Source: an uncultured Peptococcaceae bacterium
GTDB taxonomy: Bacteria > Bacillota > Peptococcia > Peptococcales > Peptococcaceae
DNA: 6,150 bases
Assembly (NCBI GenBank): GCA_902496505.1
Contig: CABVBB010000139.1
Coordinates: forward strand, 1-6,150
Direction: 5' to 3'
Below, one piece after another: positions 1 to 5,655 of the stretch. Both the position numbers and the translations under genes were made by a program. Within the stretch, counting starts at the first letter, position 1; each line of letters begins with the position of its first letter. Under the pieces are notes generated by a model. The model did no database searches. It was not told the DNA's origin and saw nothing but the letters and a program-made list of their open reading frames with translations.

Positions 1-903
1 GTCAAAGATGAGGATATTGCCTTCACCGGGCAGTCCGCGGGGGATCATATGCACATGATGCTGACCGAGGATGAGACCGATGCGGCGCAGTTCTTTGGTG
101 CGGGTGTAATCGGGGCCCATCTGCCAAACGATCTTGCCAGTCTTTTTGCTGATGATGGCGATGATATTGCTCTCGCGGGCGTCCCAGATGATGTTGTCTG
201 GGTGGAAGCGTTCATCGCCGGCGTCGTACCATTTATTCGGCCCCAGCACGCTCATGGAATTGATGTGCATCCAGTCGCCGAGACCGCCGCTGGCGCTGAC
301 CATATTGGGATCGCGGAAGAGGACGTTTTTCTCCATTTCACTGAAGCCCAGCTCGCGGAAATGGTCGCTGCAGCGCCACTCCCAGATGACTTCACCTTCC
401 CAGTTGACCTCCAAAATGACGTCGTCGATGAGCGGCTTGTCGGAGATCCGGTGGTCATGCAGGTCGCGGTGGCAGAGCACCAAGGTGTTGCCGCTGTCCA
501 CTTTGGGGTCCATGCCGGGCACATAATAGCCTACCGGGTTGCCTTCACGCTGATAATCGTGATGCTGACGGGCCATCCAGCGGCCTTCGTAGCCGGGATC
601 TTGGATGAAATCATTTTTGGTGAACTGCCAGACGGTGTTGCCGTCCCAGTCGATCTGCGCCAGATCCAGCGCTTCTTGATAGCCATACTGCGGGTCGCGG
701 TTGCCGTGGCCGCACATCAGATAGCCGCCAGGCAGGAGCTTATTGGGCGAGCCGTGCACGCCTTTCCAAAGCTTCTCTTCGCCGCCGTTCATATTGATGA
801 GCATGGCGCCCAGTTCTGGTGCAGAAAAAATCGTATAGCCGTTAAAGCATCTGCTGGGATCGTAAATGGTCGTGCCTGTGGGGTGGATCGTTGGTTTACC
901 CAT
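1..903 (-). CDS. Arylsulfotransferase (ASST)-like protein, N-terminal 301 codons, C-terminus outside window
   Basis: The reading frame is open from the ATG at 903 to the window edge without a stop, so the gene is partial at its 3' end. The start is supported by AAGGAGG at 911-917 (plus coordinates), 7 nt upstream. The protein begins MGKPTIHPTGTTIYDP and resembles the ASST family, which forms beta-propellers and moves sulfate from a phenolic sulfate ester to another phenol. His-rich motifs that look conserved are QHHD (113-116), WMHINS (211-216) and QHHVHMIPRGLPGEG (281-295), plus Arg243 in WDARESN. By analogy with E. coli AssT, whose active site uses several histidines and one arginine, these may be the catalytic set; that assignment is inference. 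No signal peptide is visible, whereas the well-studied AssT is periplasmic, so a cytoplasmic location is likely. It is divergent from a LysR-type regulator gene that may control it. The substrate is unknown, and another PQQ-like propeller role cannot be excluded. Confidence 0.75.
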   Translation of the reverse strand, partial: MGKPTIHPTGTTIYDPSRCFNGYTIFSAPELGAMLINMNGGEEKLWKGVHGSPNKLLPGGYLMCGHGNRDPQYGYQEALDLAQIDWDGNTVWQFTKNDFIQDPGYEGRWMARQHHDYQREGNPVGYYVPGMDPKVDSGNTLVLCHRDLHDHRISDKPLIDDVILEVNWEGEVIWEWRCSDHFRELGFSEMEKNVLFRDPNMVSASGGLGDWMHINSMSVLGPNKWYDAGDERFHPDNIIWDARESNIIAIISKKTGKIVWQMGPDYTRTKELRRIGLILGQHHVHMIPRGLPGEGNILIFD

Positions 904-957
904 GGTCATTCCTCCTTGTATCATCCAATTTATTAATATAACTGATAGGATACATCA

Positions 958-987
958 AGTATAACACACCATCCTCCACTTTGTCCC
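958..987 (-). promoter_or_regulatory. Probable promoter of the arylsulfotransferase-like gene
   Basis: Read on the minus strand, GGGACA (987-982) lies 18 nt before TATACT (963-958). The -10 box is preceded by TGT, giving an extended -10 element. This would give a 5' UTR of about 50 nt carrying the AAGGAGG ribosome binding site. The -35 box is imperfect, which would suit activation by the adjacent LysR protein; that last point is inference. Confidence 0.5.
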
Positions 988-999
988 GGTGAAAAGGGC

Positions 1000-1053
1000 A
1001 ATACCCGCTTGGAAAGTTTGAAATACCCGCCCATTTTCTGCTGCTTTACAGCA
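1000..1053. promoter_or_regulatory. Candidate operator region between the divergent genes
   Basis: Two identical copies of AATACCCGC lie at 1000-1008 and 1022-1030. Their starts are 22 bp apart, about two helical turns, so both face the same side of the DNA. Just beyond is the inverted repeat TGCTG-CTTTA-CAGCA at 1039-1053. LysR-type regulators commonly bind one or two half-site pairs in the gap between their own gene and a divergent target, so this is the expected place for binding sites. I see no single textbook T-N11-A box that I would prefer over these repeats. Confidence 0.35.
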
Positions 1054-1110
1054 ATAGCTGCTCTTTTGATCCTCTGCTCTGCTGCCGCTCTGGCGCATCA
1101 GCCCAATATT

Positions 1111-1119
1111 TGATACAAT
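1111..1119 (+). promoter_or_regulatory. Probable extended -10 promoter of the LysR-type regulator gene
   Basis: TGATACAAT at 1111-1119 is an extended -10 element (TGN followed by TACAAT). The expected -35 position around 1090-1096 (TGGCGC) is poor. Transcription would start near 1126, about 30 nt before the gene. A weak, possibly autoregulated promoter is typical of LysR-family genes. Confidence 0.5.
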
Positions 1120-1154
1120 AGTGACATTAAGCCAATGGCAGGGAGGAAAATCGT

Positions 1155-2069
1155 ATGCGTATCGAACAATTGCAGCATCTGTTGGCCATCGCCAAATGGC
1201 AGTCGATGTCCCAGGCCGCGCAGCAGCTTTATTTAAATCCCTCGACGCTCAGCACGTCTGTCAAAAATCTGGAGGATGAACTGGGCTTTTCGATCTTTGC
1301 CCGCACGCCGCAGGGTGTGTCGGTGACCATCCTCGGTCAGGAGGTGCTGGATTTTGCTGAGCGCACATGCCGCGATTTTGACAAGCTCAAGCGGCTCGCC
1401 CACAACCAAACGGACGTGGTGGGCAGCATCACTGTCTTGGCCGTGCCGGCGGTCTGCAATACCGTCATGCTGCGTATCATGACTGCCTTCAAAAAGCGCT
1501 ATCCCCGCATCAATCTGCACGTGGACGAGCGCTATCCCGCTCTGGTGCTCAAGGGCATGGAAAAAGGCGCCGCCCAGATCGGCATTGCCAATTGTCTGGC
1601 CTCACAGCAGAAAAAACTCGCCAGCTTTGCGGACAAACATCACCTGCGCCTGATTGAACTGGGGCAGGACTATCTGCGGGGATACGTGAGTGTGGACAGT
1701 CCTTTGGCCAAACGCTCGGCTGTCACCTTAGCAGAGATCAAGAGCTACCCCTTGGCTTACTACCATGAATATTTGACCAACAACACCATTCCAGAACTCA
1801 GCGATTTTGACAATATCTTCGGCGTCAGCGACCGGGAGAGCATCAAAAAGGTGGTCATCAACAATGACGCCATCGCCATTTTTCCTGCGCTGATGGAGCT
1901 GGGCGATCCCTATATCGGCCGCGGCGCCATCGTCCCTCTCGATATCACCGACCTTAATTACACGCTGTACTATTACCTGCTTTATTCTGAAGCCATCGAA
2001 AAAGCCCCGGTGGAACAAGACCTCATCCAGATCATCAGCAGCCTATTTGCCGAGCTCACGGGACGCTGA
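1155..2069 (+). CDS. LysR-family transcriptional regulator
   Basis: The 304-residue product has the usual LysR-family length and plan. An N-terminal winged helix-turn-helix covers about residues 1-60, with the recognition region QAAQQLYLNPSTLSTSVKNLE and the following ELGFSIFARTPQGVSVT wing region. A linker helix spans about 62-88, and a periplasmic-binding-protein-like effector domain starts near VGSITVLAVP and fills the rest. Proteins of this family bind DNA as tetramers and respond to a small molecule. The start is fixed by AGGGAGG at 1140-1146, 8 nt before the ATG. The gene is divergent from the arylsulfotransferase-like gene, the classic arrangement for a LysR regulator and its target, so control of that gene is a reasonable inference. 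The effector cannot be read from the sequence. No terminator is visible after the stop; the metG promoter follows within 30 bp. Confidence 0.93.
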   Translation: MRIEQLQHLLAIAKWQSMSQAAQQLYLNPSTLSTSVKNLEDELGFSIFARTPQGVSVTILGQEVLDFAERTCRDFDKLKRLAHNQTDVVGSITVLAVPAVCNTVMLRIMTAFKKRYPRINLHVDERYPALVLKGMEKGAAQIGIANCLASQQKKLASFADKHHLRLIELGQDYLRGYVSVDSPLAKRSAVTLAEIKSYPLAYYHEYLTNNTIPELSDFDNIFGVSDRESIKKVVINNDAIAIFPALMELGDPYIGRGAIVPLDITDLNYTLYYYLLYSEAIEKAPVEQDLIQIISSLFAELTGR

Positions 2070-2098
2070 CAAATATTCGGCAAGGCAGTGGAAAATTC

Positions 2099-2128
2099 TT
2101 GACTAATGGGGCTCTTTCTGCGTATACT
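2099..2128 (+). promoter_or_regulatory. Promoter of metG and its T-box leader
   Basis: TTGACT (2099-2104) and TATACT (2123-2128) are separated by 18 nt, a good housekeeping sigma-factor promoter. The start of transcription would be around 2134-2136, immediately before the T-box leader. It lies about 30 bp after the LysR-family stop codon, so metG is transcribed independently of that gene. Confidence 0.8.
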
Positions 2129-2335
2129 ATATGATATACATTTTGAGCACGTTATTGCGATGAAAAGTAGAGTAACCAGATCCCCCGGCGGCCAGAGAAA
2201 TGGGTGTACGCTGCGAGCCTATACGACGGGCCTGGTGAAAATGAGCTTGGAGCAGCCTATGGCCGAGTGGTCGCCGTTAAACGACTATTTCCATGAACAG
2301 TATGGAATGCGGAGTCTCCCCCAGGGGAGTGAAGC

Positions 2336-2365
2336 AGGGTGGTACCACGATCTTTTATCGTCCCT
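2336..2365 (+). other. T-box antiterminator helix
   Basis: AGGG (2336-2339) pairs with CCCT (2362-2365), and ACGA (2347-2350) with TCGT (2358-2361). They enclose the 7-nt bulge UGGUACC (2340-2346) that binds the tRNA acceptor end. The 3' strand of this helix, 2358-2365, is also the 5' strand of the terminator, so the two structures exclude each other. Confidence 0.88.
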
Positions 2366-2388
2366 GATTATTCAGGGGCGATTTTTTT
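2357..2388 (+). terminator. Leader terminator of the metG T-box
   Basis: An 11-bp stem is formed by ATCGTCCCTGA (2357-2367) and TCAGGGGCGAT (2372-2382), with one G-U pair and the loop TTAT. A run of seven T at 2382-2388 follows. It is the default off state when tRNA-Met is charged. Confidence 0.93.
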
Positions 2389-2430
2389 GTGGGCTCACTG
2401 ATCCATTGATTATTTGAAAGGAAGATGAAC

Positions 2431-4392
2431 ATGTCCGACAAGAAAACCTTTTACATCACCACGCCCATCTATTACCCCAGCGCCAATCTCCACATTGGCC
2501 ACGCTTACTGCACCGTCATGGCCGACACCATGACCCGCTACAAACGGATGCAGGGCTATGAGACTTATTTCCTCACCGGTTCTGACGAGCACGGCCAAAA
2601 GATCGAGCGCGTCGCCAAAGCGGAGGGCGTCACGCCTATCGAATATACCGACCGCATCGTCGCGACCTTCCAGGAGCTCTGGAAGCGTCTGCTCATTTCC
2701 AATGACGATTTCATCCGCACCACCGAACCGCGCCATATGGAAGTGGTGCAGCAAATTTTTAAGACCATCTATGACAAAGGCGACATTTATAAATCCGAAT
2801 ACGCCGGCTATTACTGCACGCCCTGCGAGACTTTTTTCACTGAGCGTCAATTGACCGAGGGCAACTGCTGCCCAGACTGCGGCCGCCCCACCGAACTGCT
2901 CAAGGAAGAGAGCTATTTCTTCAAGATGAGCAAATATCAGGATCGATTGCTCCAGTATATCGACGAGCATCCGGATTTCATCCAGCCGGTCAGCCGCCGC
3001 AATGAGATGATCAACTTCATCAAGCAGGGTCTGGAAGATCTCTGCATCTCCCGTACCACCTTTGACTGGGGCATCCCGGTGCCCATCGATGACAAGCACG
3101 TCATTTACGTCTGGTTCGACGCGCTGACCAACTACATCTCCGCGCTGGGCTACGGCACCGATCATGACGAATTGTTCCAGAAATTCTGGCCAGCTGACGT
3201 GCATTTGGTGGGCAAAGATATCGCCCGCTTCCACGCAGTCATTTGGCCCTGCATCCTGATGGCTGCTGGCCTGCCGTTACCCAAGCAAGTCTTCGGTCAT
3301 GGCTGGGTGCTCCTTGAGGGCGGCAAAATGAGCAAGTCCAAGGGCAATGTGGTCGACCCCAACGTGCTCATTGACAAATACGGCGTGGACGCCATCCGCT
3401 ACTTCCTGCTCAGAGAGATCTCCACTGGTTCCGACGGTTATTATTCCGAGGAAGCGCTGGTCAAACGCATCAATACCGACTTGGCTAATGACTACGGCAA
3501 TCTCTTGAGCCGCAGTGTGGCTATGATCGACAAATATTTCGGCGGCATCGTGCCCGCTCCCGGAGCAAGCGAAGCCTTAGACGATGAACTGCGCACGCTG
3601 GCGCTCTCCATCGGTGATGATGCGGCTGCCTGCCTGGATAAGCTGGACTTCCCCGGCGCGCTCTCCGTCATTTGGCAGCTGGTGAGCCGCGCCAACAAAT
3701 ATATTGACGAGACCGCTCCTTGGGTGCTGGCCAAAGACGAGGCGCAGAAGGAACGACTGGGCACTGTCCTGTACAATTTGCTAGAAGCCTTACGCATCGC
3801 CACCATCTTCATCGCGCCCTTCATGCCTTTAGTCCCGGGCAAAGTCAGCGAGCAGATCGGCTATGACCTGACCGGCTGCACCTGGGCGGATGGTTCCCAA
3901 TGGGGTGTGATCGCACCGGGCACCAAAGTTTGCAAAAAAGACGCCATCTTCCCCCGTATCGATCCCAAATCCTTAGAGCTTCCTGCCGCCCCCGCTGCCA
4001 AAGAACCAGCGCCTAAAGCCGCAGAACCTGCTCCAGTGGAGGCGCCTGCCGCTAAGCCGGAGATCACCTATGATGATTTCGCCAAGCTCGACCTGCGCGT
4101 CGTCGAAGTCTTGGAATGCACCAAGGTCGAGAAAGCAGACAAACTGCTGCAATTCAAGCTCAAAATGGGCGAAGAGATCCGCACCGTCGTTTCCGGCATC
4201 GCCAAATTCTACGACGACCCTGCTTCCCTCGTCGGCAAAAAGCTGATCTTGGTGGCCAACCTCAAGCCAAAGAAGATCCGCGGCATCGTTTCACACGGCA
4301 TGCTGCTCTCCGCAGCGGCGGACGATGACAGTATTTTGGAAGTGCTGCAAGCGACCCGCGAAGGGATCGAAGATGGGTTTTCGGTGCAATAA
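2431..4392 (+). CDS. metG: Methionyl-tRNA synthetase with C-terminal tRNA-binding domain
   Basis: A cytoplasmic class I synthetase that charges tRNA-Met with methionine using ATP, needed for both initiation and elongation. Numbered from the ATG at 2431 (653 aa), the Rossmann-fold catalytic domain carries the HIGH motif at 21-24 (NLHIGHAY) and KMSKS at 299-303 (GGKMSKSKGN). The connective insertion has a zinc-knuckle set Cys129-x-x-Cys132 and Cys147-x-x-Cys150. An alpha-helical anticodon-binding domain follows. An Ala/Pro/Lys/Glu-rich linker (about 518-543) leads to an EMAP/Trbp111-like tRNA-binding domain (about 544-653, YDDFAKLDLRVVEV to the SHGMLLSA motif). This is the full-length dimeric type; about 650-670 residues is usual. 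An ATG at 2425 in the same frame is too close to the AAAGGAAG ribosome binding site (2417-2424), so 2431 is preferred. It is controlled by the upstream Met T-box. Confidence 0.98.
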   Translation: MSDKKTFYITTPIYYPSANLHIGHAYCTVMADTMTRYKRMQGYETYFLTGSDEHGQKIERVAKAEGVTPIEYTDRIVATFQELWKRLLISNDDFIRTTEPRHMEVVQQIFKTIYDKGDIYKSEYAGYYCTPCETFFTERQLTEGNCCPDCGRPTELLKEESYFFKMSKYQDRLLQYIDEHPDFIQPVSRRNEMINFIKQGLEDLCISRTTFDWGIPVPIDDKHVIYVWFDALTNYISALGYGTDHDELFQKFWPADVHLVGKDIARFHAVIWPCILMAAGLPLPKQVFGHGWVLLEGGKMSKSKGNVVDPNVLIDKYGVDAIRYFLLREISTGSDGYYSEEALVKRINTDLANDYGNLLSRSVAMIDKYFGGIVPAPGASEALDDELRTLALSIGDDAAACLDKLDFPGALSVIWQLVSRANKYIDETAPWVLAKDEAQKERLGTVLYNLLEALRIATIFIAPFMPLVPGKVSEQIGYDLTGCTWADGSQWGVIAPGTKVCKKDAIFPRIDPKSLELPAAPAAKEPAPKAAEPAPVEAPAAKPEITYDDFAKLDLRVVEVLECTKVEKADKLLQFKLKMGEEIRTVVSGIAKFYDDPASLVGKKLILVANLKPKKIRGIVSHGMLLSAAADDDSILEVLQATREGIEDGFSVQ

Positions 4393-4646
4393 GAGGCAAT
4401 AGGCATCCATAGCCTTGGAAAAAACGTGATGTCTCTTAGACTAGGCTGACGCTGAGCCTTCCTGCTCCCTCACCTGCGGTTGGGTGACCGCCAGGTTTCG
4501 CCTGGCGGCGAGGTACTTTTGAGCAAGCCAAACACCCGCCCCTTAAATGGTGCGGGAAGCGAGAAAAAGCTTAAAGGCATGATCTGCATGACAGAGATTT
4601 TATACGTTATTTAGGGTGTTTTACCTTTTCATTTGTTCTTAATTGT
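4393..4646. other. Hairpin-rich metG-tatD intergenic region, possible degenerate intergenic repeat
   Basis: No credible gene lies here. Between 4443 and 4556 there is a chain of potential hairpins: AGGCT/AGCCT (4443-4447 with 4455-4459), TCACC/GGTGA (4470-4474 with 4483-4487), a perfect 8-bp CCGCCAGG/CCTGGCGG with loop TTTCG (4488-4508), and CCCGC/GCGGG (4535-4539 with 4552-4556). GGTACTTTT at 4512-4520 looks like one half of a palindrome whose AAAAGTACC partner is missing. None of these has a T-run behind it, so they are not obvious metG terminators. The closely packed hairpins suggest a dispersed intergenic repeat or a small structured RNA. Positions 4557-4646 are A+T-rich and show no clear structure; a tatD promoter is probably somewhere here, but I cannot place it. 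Confidence 0.4.
4488..4508. repeat. Perfect inverted repeat CCGCCAGG-TTTCG-CCTGGCGG
   Basis: An 8-bp perfect stem with a 5-nt loop, the strongest structure in the intergenic block. It has no following T-run on either strand, so it is a hairpin or repeat core rather than an intrinsic terminator. Confidence 0.7.
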
Positions 4647-4677
4647 AGAGTGTTTCACGTGAAACACTCTTTTGTTT
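4647..4677 (+). terminator. Possible metG terminator overlapping parS
   Basis: The 24-bp palindrome at 4647-4670 can fold as a 10-bp stem with an ACGT loop and is followed by TTTTGTTT (4670-4677). The plus strand therefore resembles an intrinsic terminator at the end of the metG transcript; the minus strand has no T-run. The stem is only moderately G+C-rich, and tatD starts 22 bp later, so this may be coincidental to the parS function. Confidence 0.35.
4651..4666. other. parS: parS centromere-like site (ParB/Spo0J binding)
   Basis: TGTTTCACGTGAAACA is an exact match to the bacterial chromosomal parS consensus TGTTNCACGTGAAACA described in Bacillus subtilis. It is the core of a longer perfect 24-bp palindrome (4647-4670, flanked by AGAG and CTCT). 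ParB (Spo0J) binds such sites, spreads as a CTP-dependent clamp and recruits SMC condensin to segregate the origin region. It lies outside any coding region, 32 bp before the tatD start. The metG-tatD pair lies near oriC in B. subtilis, so an origin-proximal position of this window is a consistent inference. Confidence 0.93.
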
Positions 4678-4698
4678 GATCGATCGGGAGTTGACAAT

Positions 4699-5463
4699 AT
4701 GCTTTTTGATACGCATGCTCATGTTTTGGATGAAAAATTTGCAGACGATCTGCCGGAGGTTTTGGGGCGGATCAATGAGCAGATGGATTTGATCGTGAAT
4801 GTGGCCTGTGAGCCTGAAGAGTGGCAGCGGGATGTGGTTTTGATCGAGCGGGAGGCAAAGATCTACGGAGCTGCGGCTTTGCATCCCAATGATGCCAAGC
4901 GGTACACAGATGAGCTCTGGGAGGAGCTCTGCACGGTTTTGCACCATCCCAAGATGGTCGCTGTGGGAGAAACGGGCTTGGATTATTATTGGGACGACGC
5001 CACACCGGAGGAACAGCAAGCGCTCTTTATCCGGCACATCGAGCTGGCGCGCCAGCTGGGTAAGCCGCTGATCATCCATGATCGGGACGCGCATCAGGAT
5101 ACATTGGATATTCTGCGCGCTCACCATGCCGAGGAGATCGGCGGCGTACTGCATGCGTTTTCCGGCAGCTGGGAGATGGCCAAACAGGTGCTGGATCTGG
5201 GCTTTTACATCGCCTTAGGCGGGCCGGTCACCTTCAAAAATGCCGTCAAGCCGCTGGAAGTCGCCCGCAAGGTGCCCCTGGACCGGCTGCTGATCGAGAC
5301 CGACTGTCCCTATATGGCGCCCACGCCCATGCGCGGCAAACGCAACGAACCCATCTATACCCGCTACATCGCCGAAAAGATCGCCGAACTGCGCGGCATC
5401 AGCACAGAAGACGTCATCAACGCCACCTGCGCCAACGGCAAACGCCTCTTCGGCATCGCCTGA
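4699..5463 (+). CDS. tatD: TatD-family metal-dependent deoxyribonuclease/hydrolase
   Basis: The 254-residue product has the TatD/YcfH family length and all its metal ligands: DTHAH at 4-8 (His6, His8), Glu91 in VGETGLDYYW, His127 in PLIIHDRDAH, His152 in LHAFSGS and Asp202 in IETDCPYMAP. These define a TIM-barrel amidohydrolase-like fold binding two divalent metals. Family members are cytoplasmic 3'-5' exonucleases or DNases acting on single-stranded or damaged nucleic acid. The start ATG at 4699 follows GGGAG (4686-4690) by 8 nt and gives the usual N-terminus MLFDTHAH; an in-frame TTG at 4672 would overlap the parS flank and is less likely. The gene follows metG, as in Bacillus, and ends at a strong terminator. 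Codon use shifts along the gene: TTG, TTT, GAT and CGG are common in the first half, while CTG, ATC, GCC and CGC dominate the last third. Confidence 0.95.
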   Translation: MLFDTHAHVLDEKFADDLPEVLGRINEQMDLIVNVACEPEEWQRDVVLIEREAKIYGAAALHPNDAKRYTDELWEELCTVLHHPKMVAVGETGLDYYWDDATPEEQQALFIRHIELARQLGKPLIIHDRDAHQDTLDILRAHHAEEIGGVLHAFSGSWEMAKQVLDLGFYIALGGPVTFKNAVKPLEVARKVPLDRLLIETDCPYMAPTPMRGKRNEPIYTRYIAEKIAELRGISTEDVINATCANGKRLFGIA

Positions 5464-5477
5464 AGGCTGGCCAACAC

Positions 5478-5514
5478 AAAGGACCCTGCAAATAATTTTG
5501 CAGGGTCCTTTTTT
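5478..5514 (+). terminator. Strong intrinsic terminator after tatD
   Basis: A 15-bp perfect stem (5478-5492 with 5497-5511; core GGACCCTGCA and TGCAGGGTCC) with loop TAAT is followed by a T-run at 5509-5514. It begins 14 bp after the tatD stop. The A-run on its left side gives only AAA as a T-tract on the minus strand, so it acts mainly on plus-strand transcripts. Confidence 0.95.
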
Positions 5515-5568
5515 ATCTTGGTCCACCGGAAGCAAAGCCGTACACTTCATTTTTAAGCAAAGTATTTC

Positions 5569-5597
5569 TTGCGCACGCTATCAATATGCTCTATAAT
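5569..5597 (+). promoter_or_regulatory. Promoter of the 164-residue protein gene
   Basis: TTGCGC (5569-5574) and a perfect TATAAT (5592-5597) are 17 nt apart, the ideal spacing. Transcription would start near 5604, giving a leader of about 50 nt with GAGGAGG as ribosome binding site. Together with the upstream terminator this makes the gene an independent transcription unit. Confidence 0.8.
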
Positions 5598-5655
5598 TTT
5601 ATCAGCATCAACTATTTGAAGCCCATTCGCAAGACGATCATGAGGAGGAGTAAAC

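Larger units (their letters stand above)
2135..2388 (+). promoter_or_regulatory. T-box leader (uncharged tRNA-Met-sensing riboswitch) of metG
   Basis: This leader has the landmarks of a T-box element in order. AGTA (2166-2169) marks the 5' side of the specifier loop. The helix ACCAG (2175-2179) with CTGGT (2232-2236) closes stem I above that loop. CAGAGA (2193-2198) corresponds to the AG-bulge motif, and GCTGCGAGCC (2210-2219) to the distal loop. On the 3' side of the loop is GAAAATGA, in which ATG at 2241-2243 is the specifier codon candidate, matching Met and the downstream gene. GAGTGG follows at 2265-2270. The T-box sequence AGGGTGGTACCACG is at 2336-2349. In its bulge, UGGU (2340-2343) would pair with the ACCA end of a tRNA having discriminator A, as tRNA-Met does. 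Uncharged tRNA-Met is expected to stabilise the antiterminator and let transcription reach metG. The exact 5' end and full stem I pairing are not resolved. Confidence 0.93.

Noticed and set aside
49..936. Long plus-strand reading frame of 295 codons
   Set aside because: It is the antisense shadow of the arylsulfotransferase-like gene, which has a good ribosome binding site, a promoter and family motifs on the minus strand. The shadow protein has low-complexity Ala/Val-rich composition and no recognisable motif.
1518..1523. CACGTG hexamer inside the LysR-family gene as a second parS
   Set aside because: Only the central six bases match; the flanks do not fit the TGTTNC and GAAACA arms of the consensus.
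2106..2417. 103-codon reading frame upstream of metG
   Set aside because: It starts inside the promoter and spans the T-box leader RNA and its terminator. The sequence is explained by RNA structure, and no ribosome binding site precedes it.
2410..3234. 274-codon minus-strand frame antisense to metG
   Set aside because: Shadow of the G+C-rich metG coding frame; no ribosome binding site or recognisable product.
4579..4614. 11-codon frame (MICMTEILYVI) in the metG-tatD gap
   Set aside because: Too short, with no convincing ribosome binding site or context; likely chance.
4691..4696. TTGACA as a -35 box at the start of tatD
   Set aside because: No -10 box lies at the right distance (around 4714 the sequence is CATGCT), and the hexamer falls between the ribosome binding site and the ATG of tatD.
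4639..5154. 171-codon minus-strand frame overlapping tatD and parS
   Set aside because: It is antisense to a TatD gene with all metal ligands intact, and its end reads through the parS palindrome.
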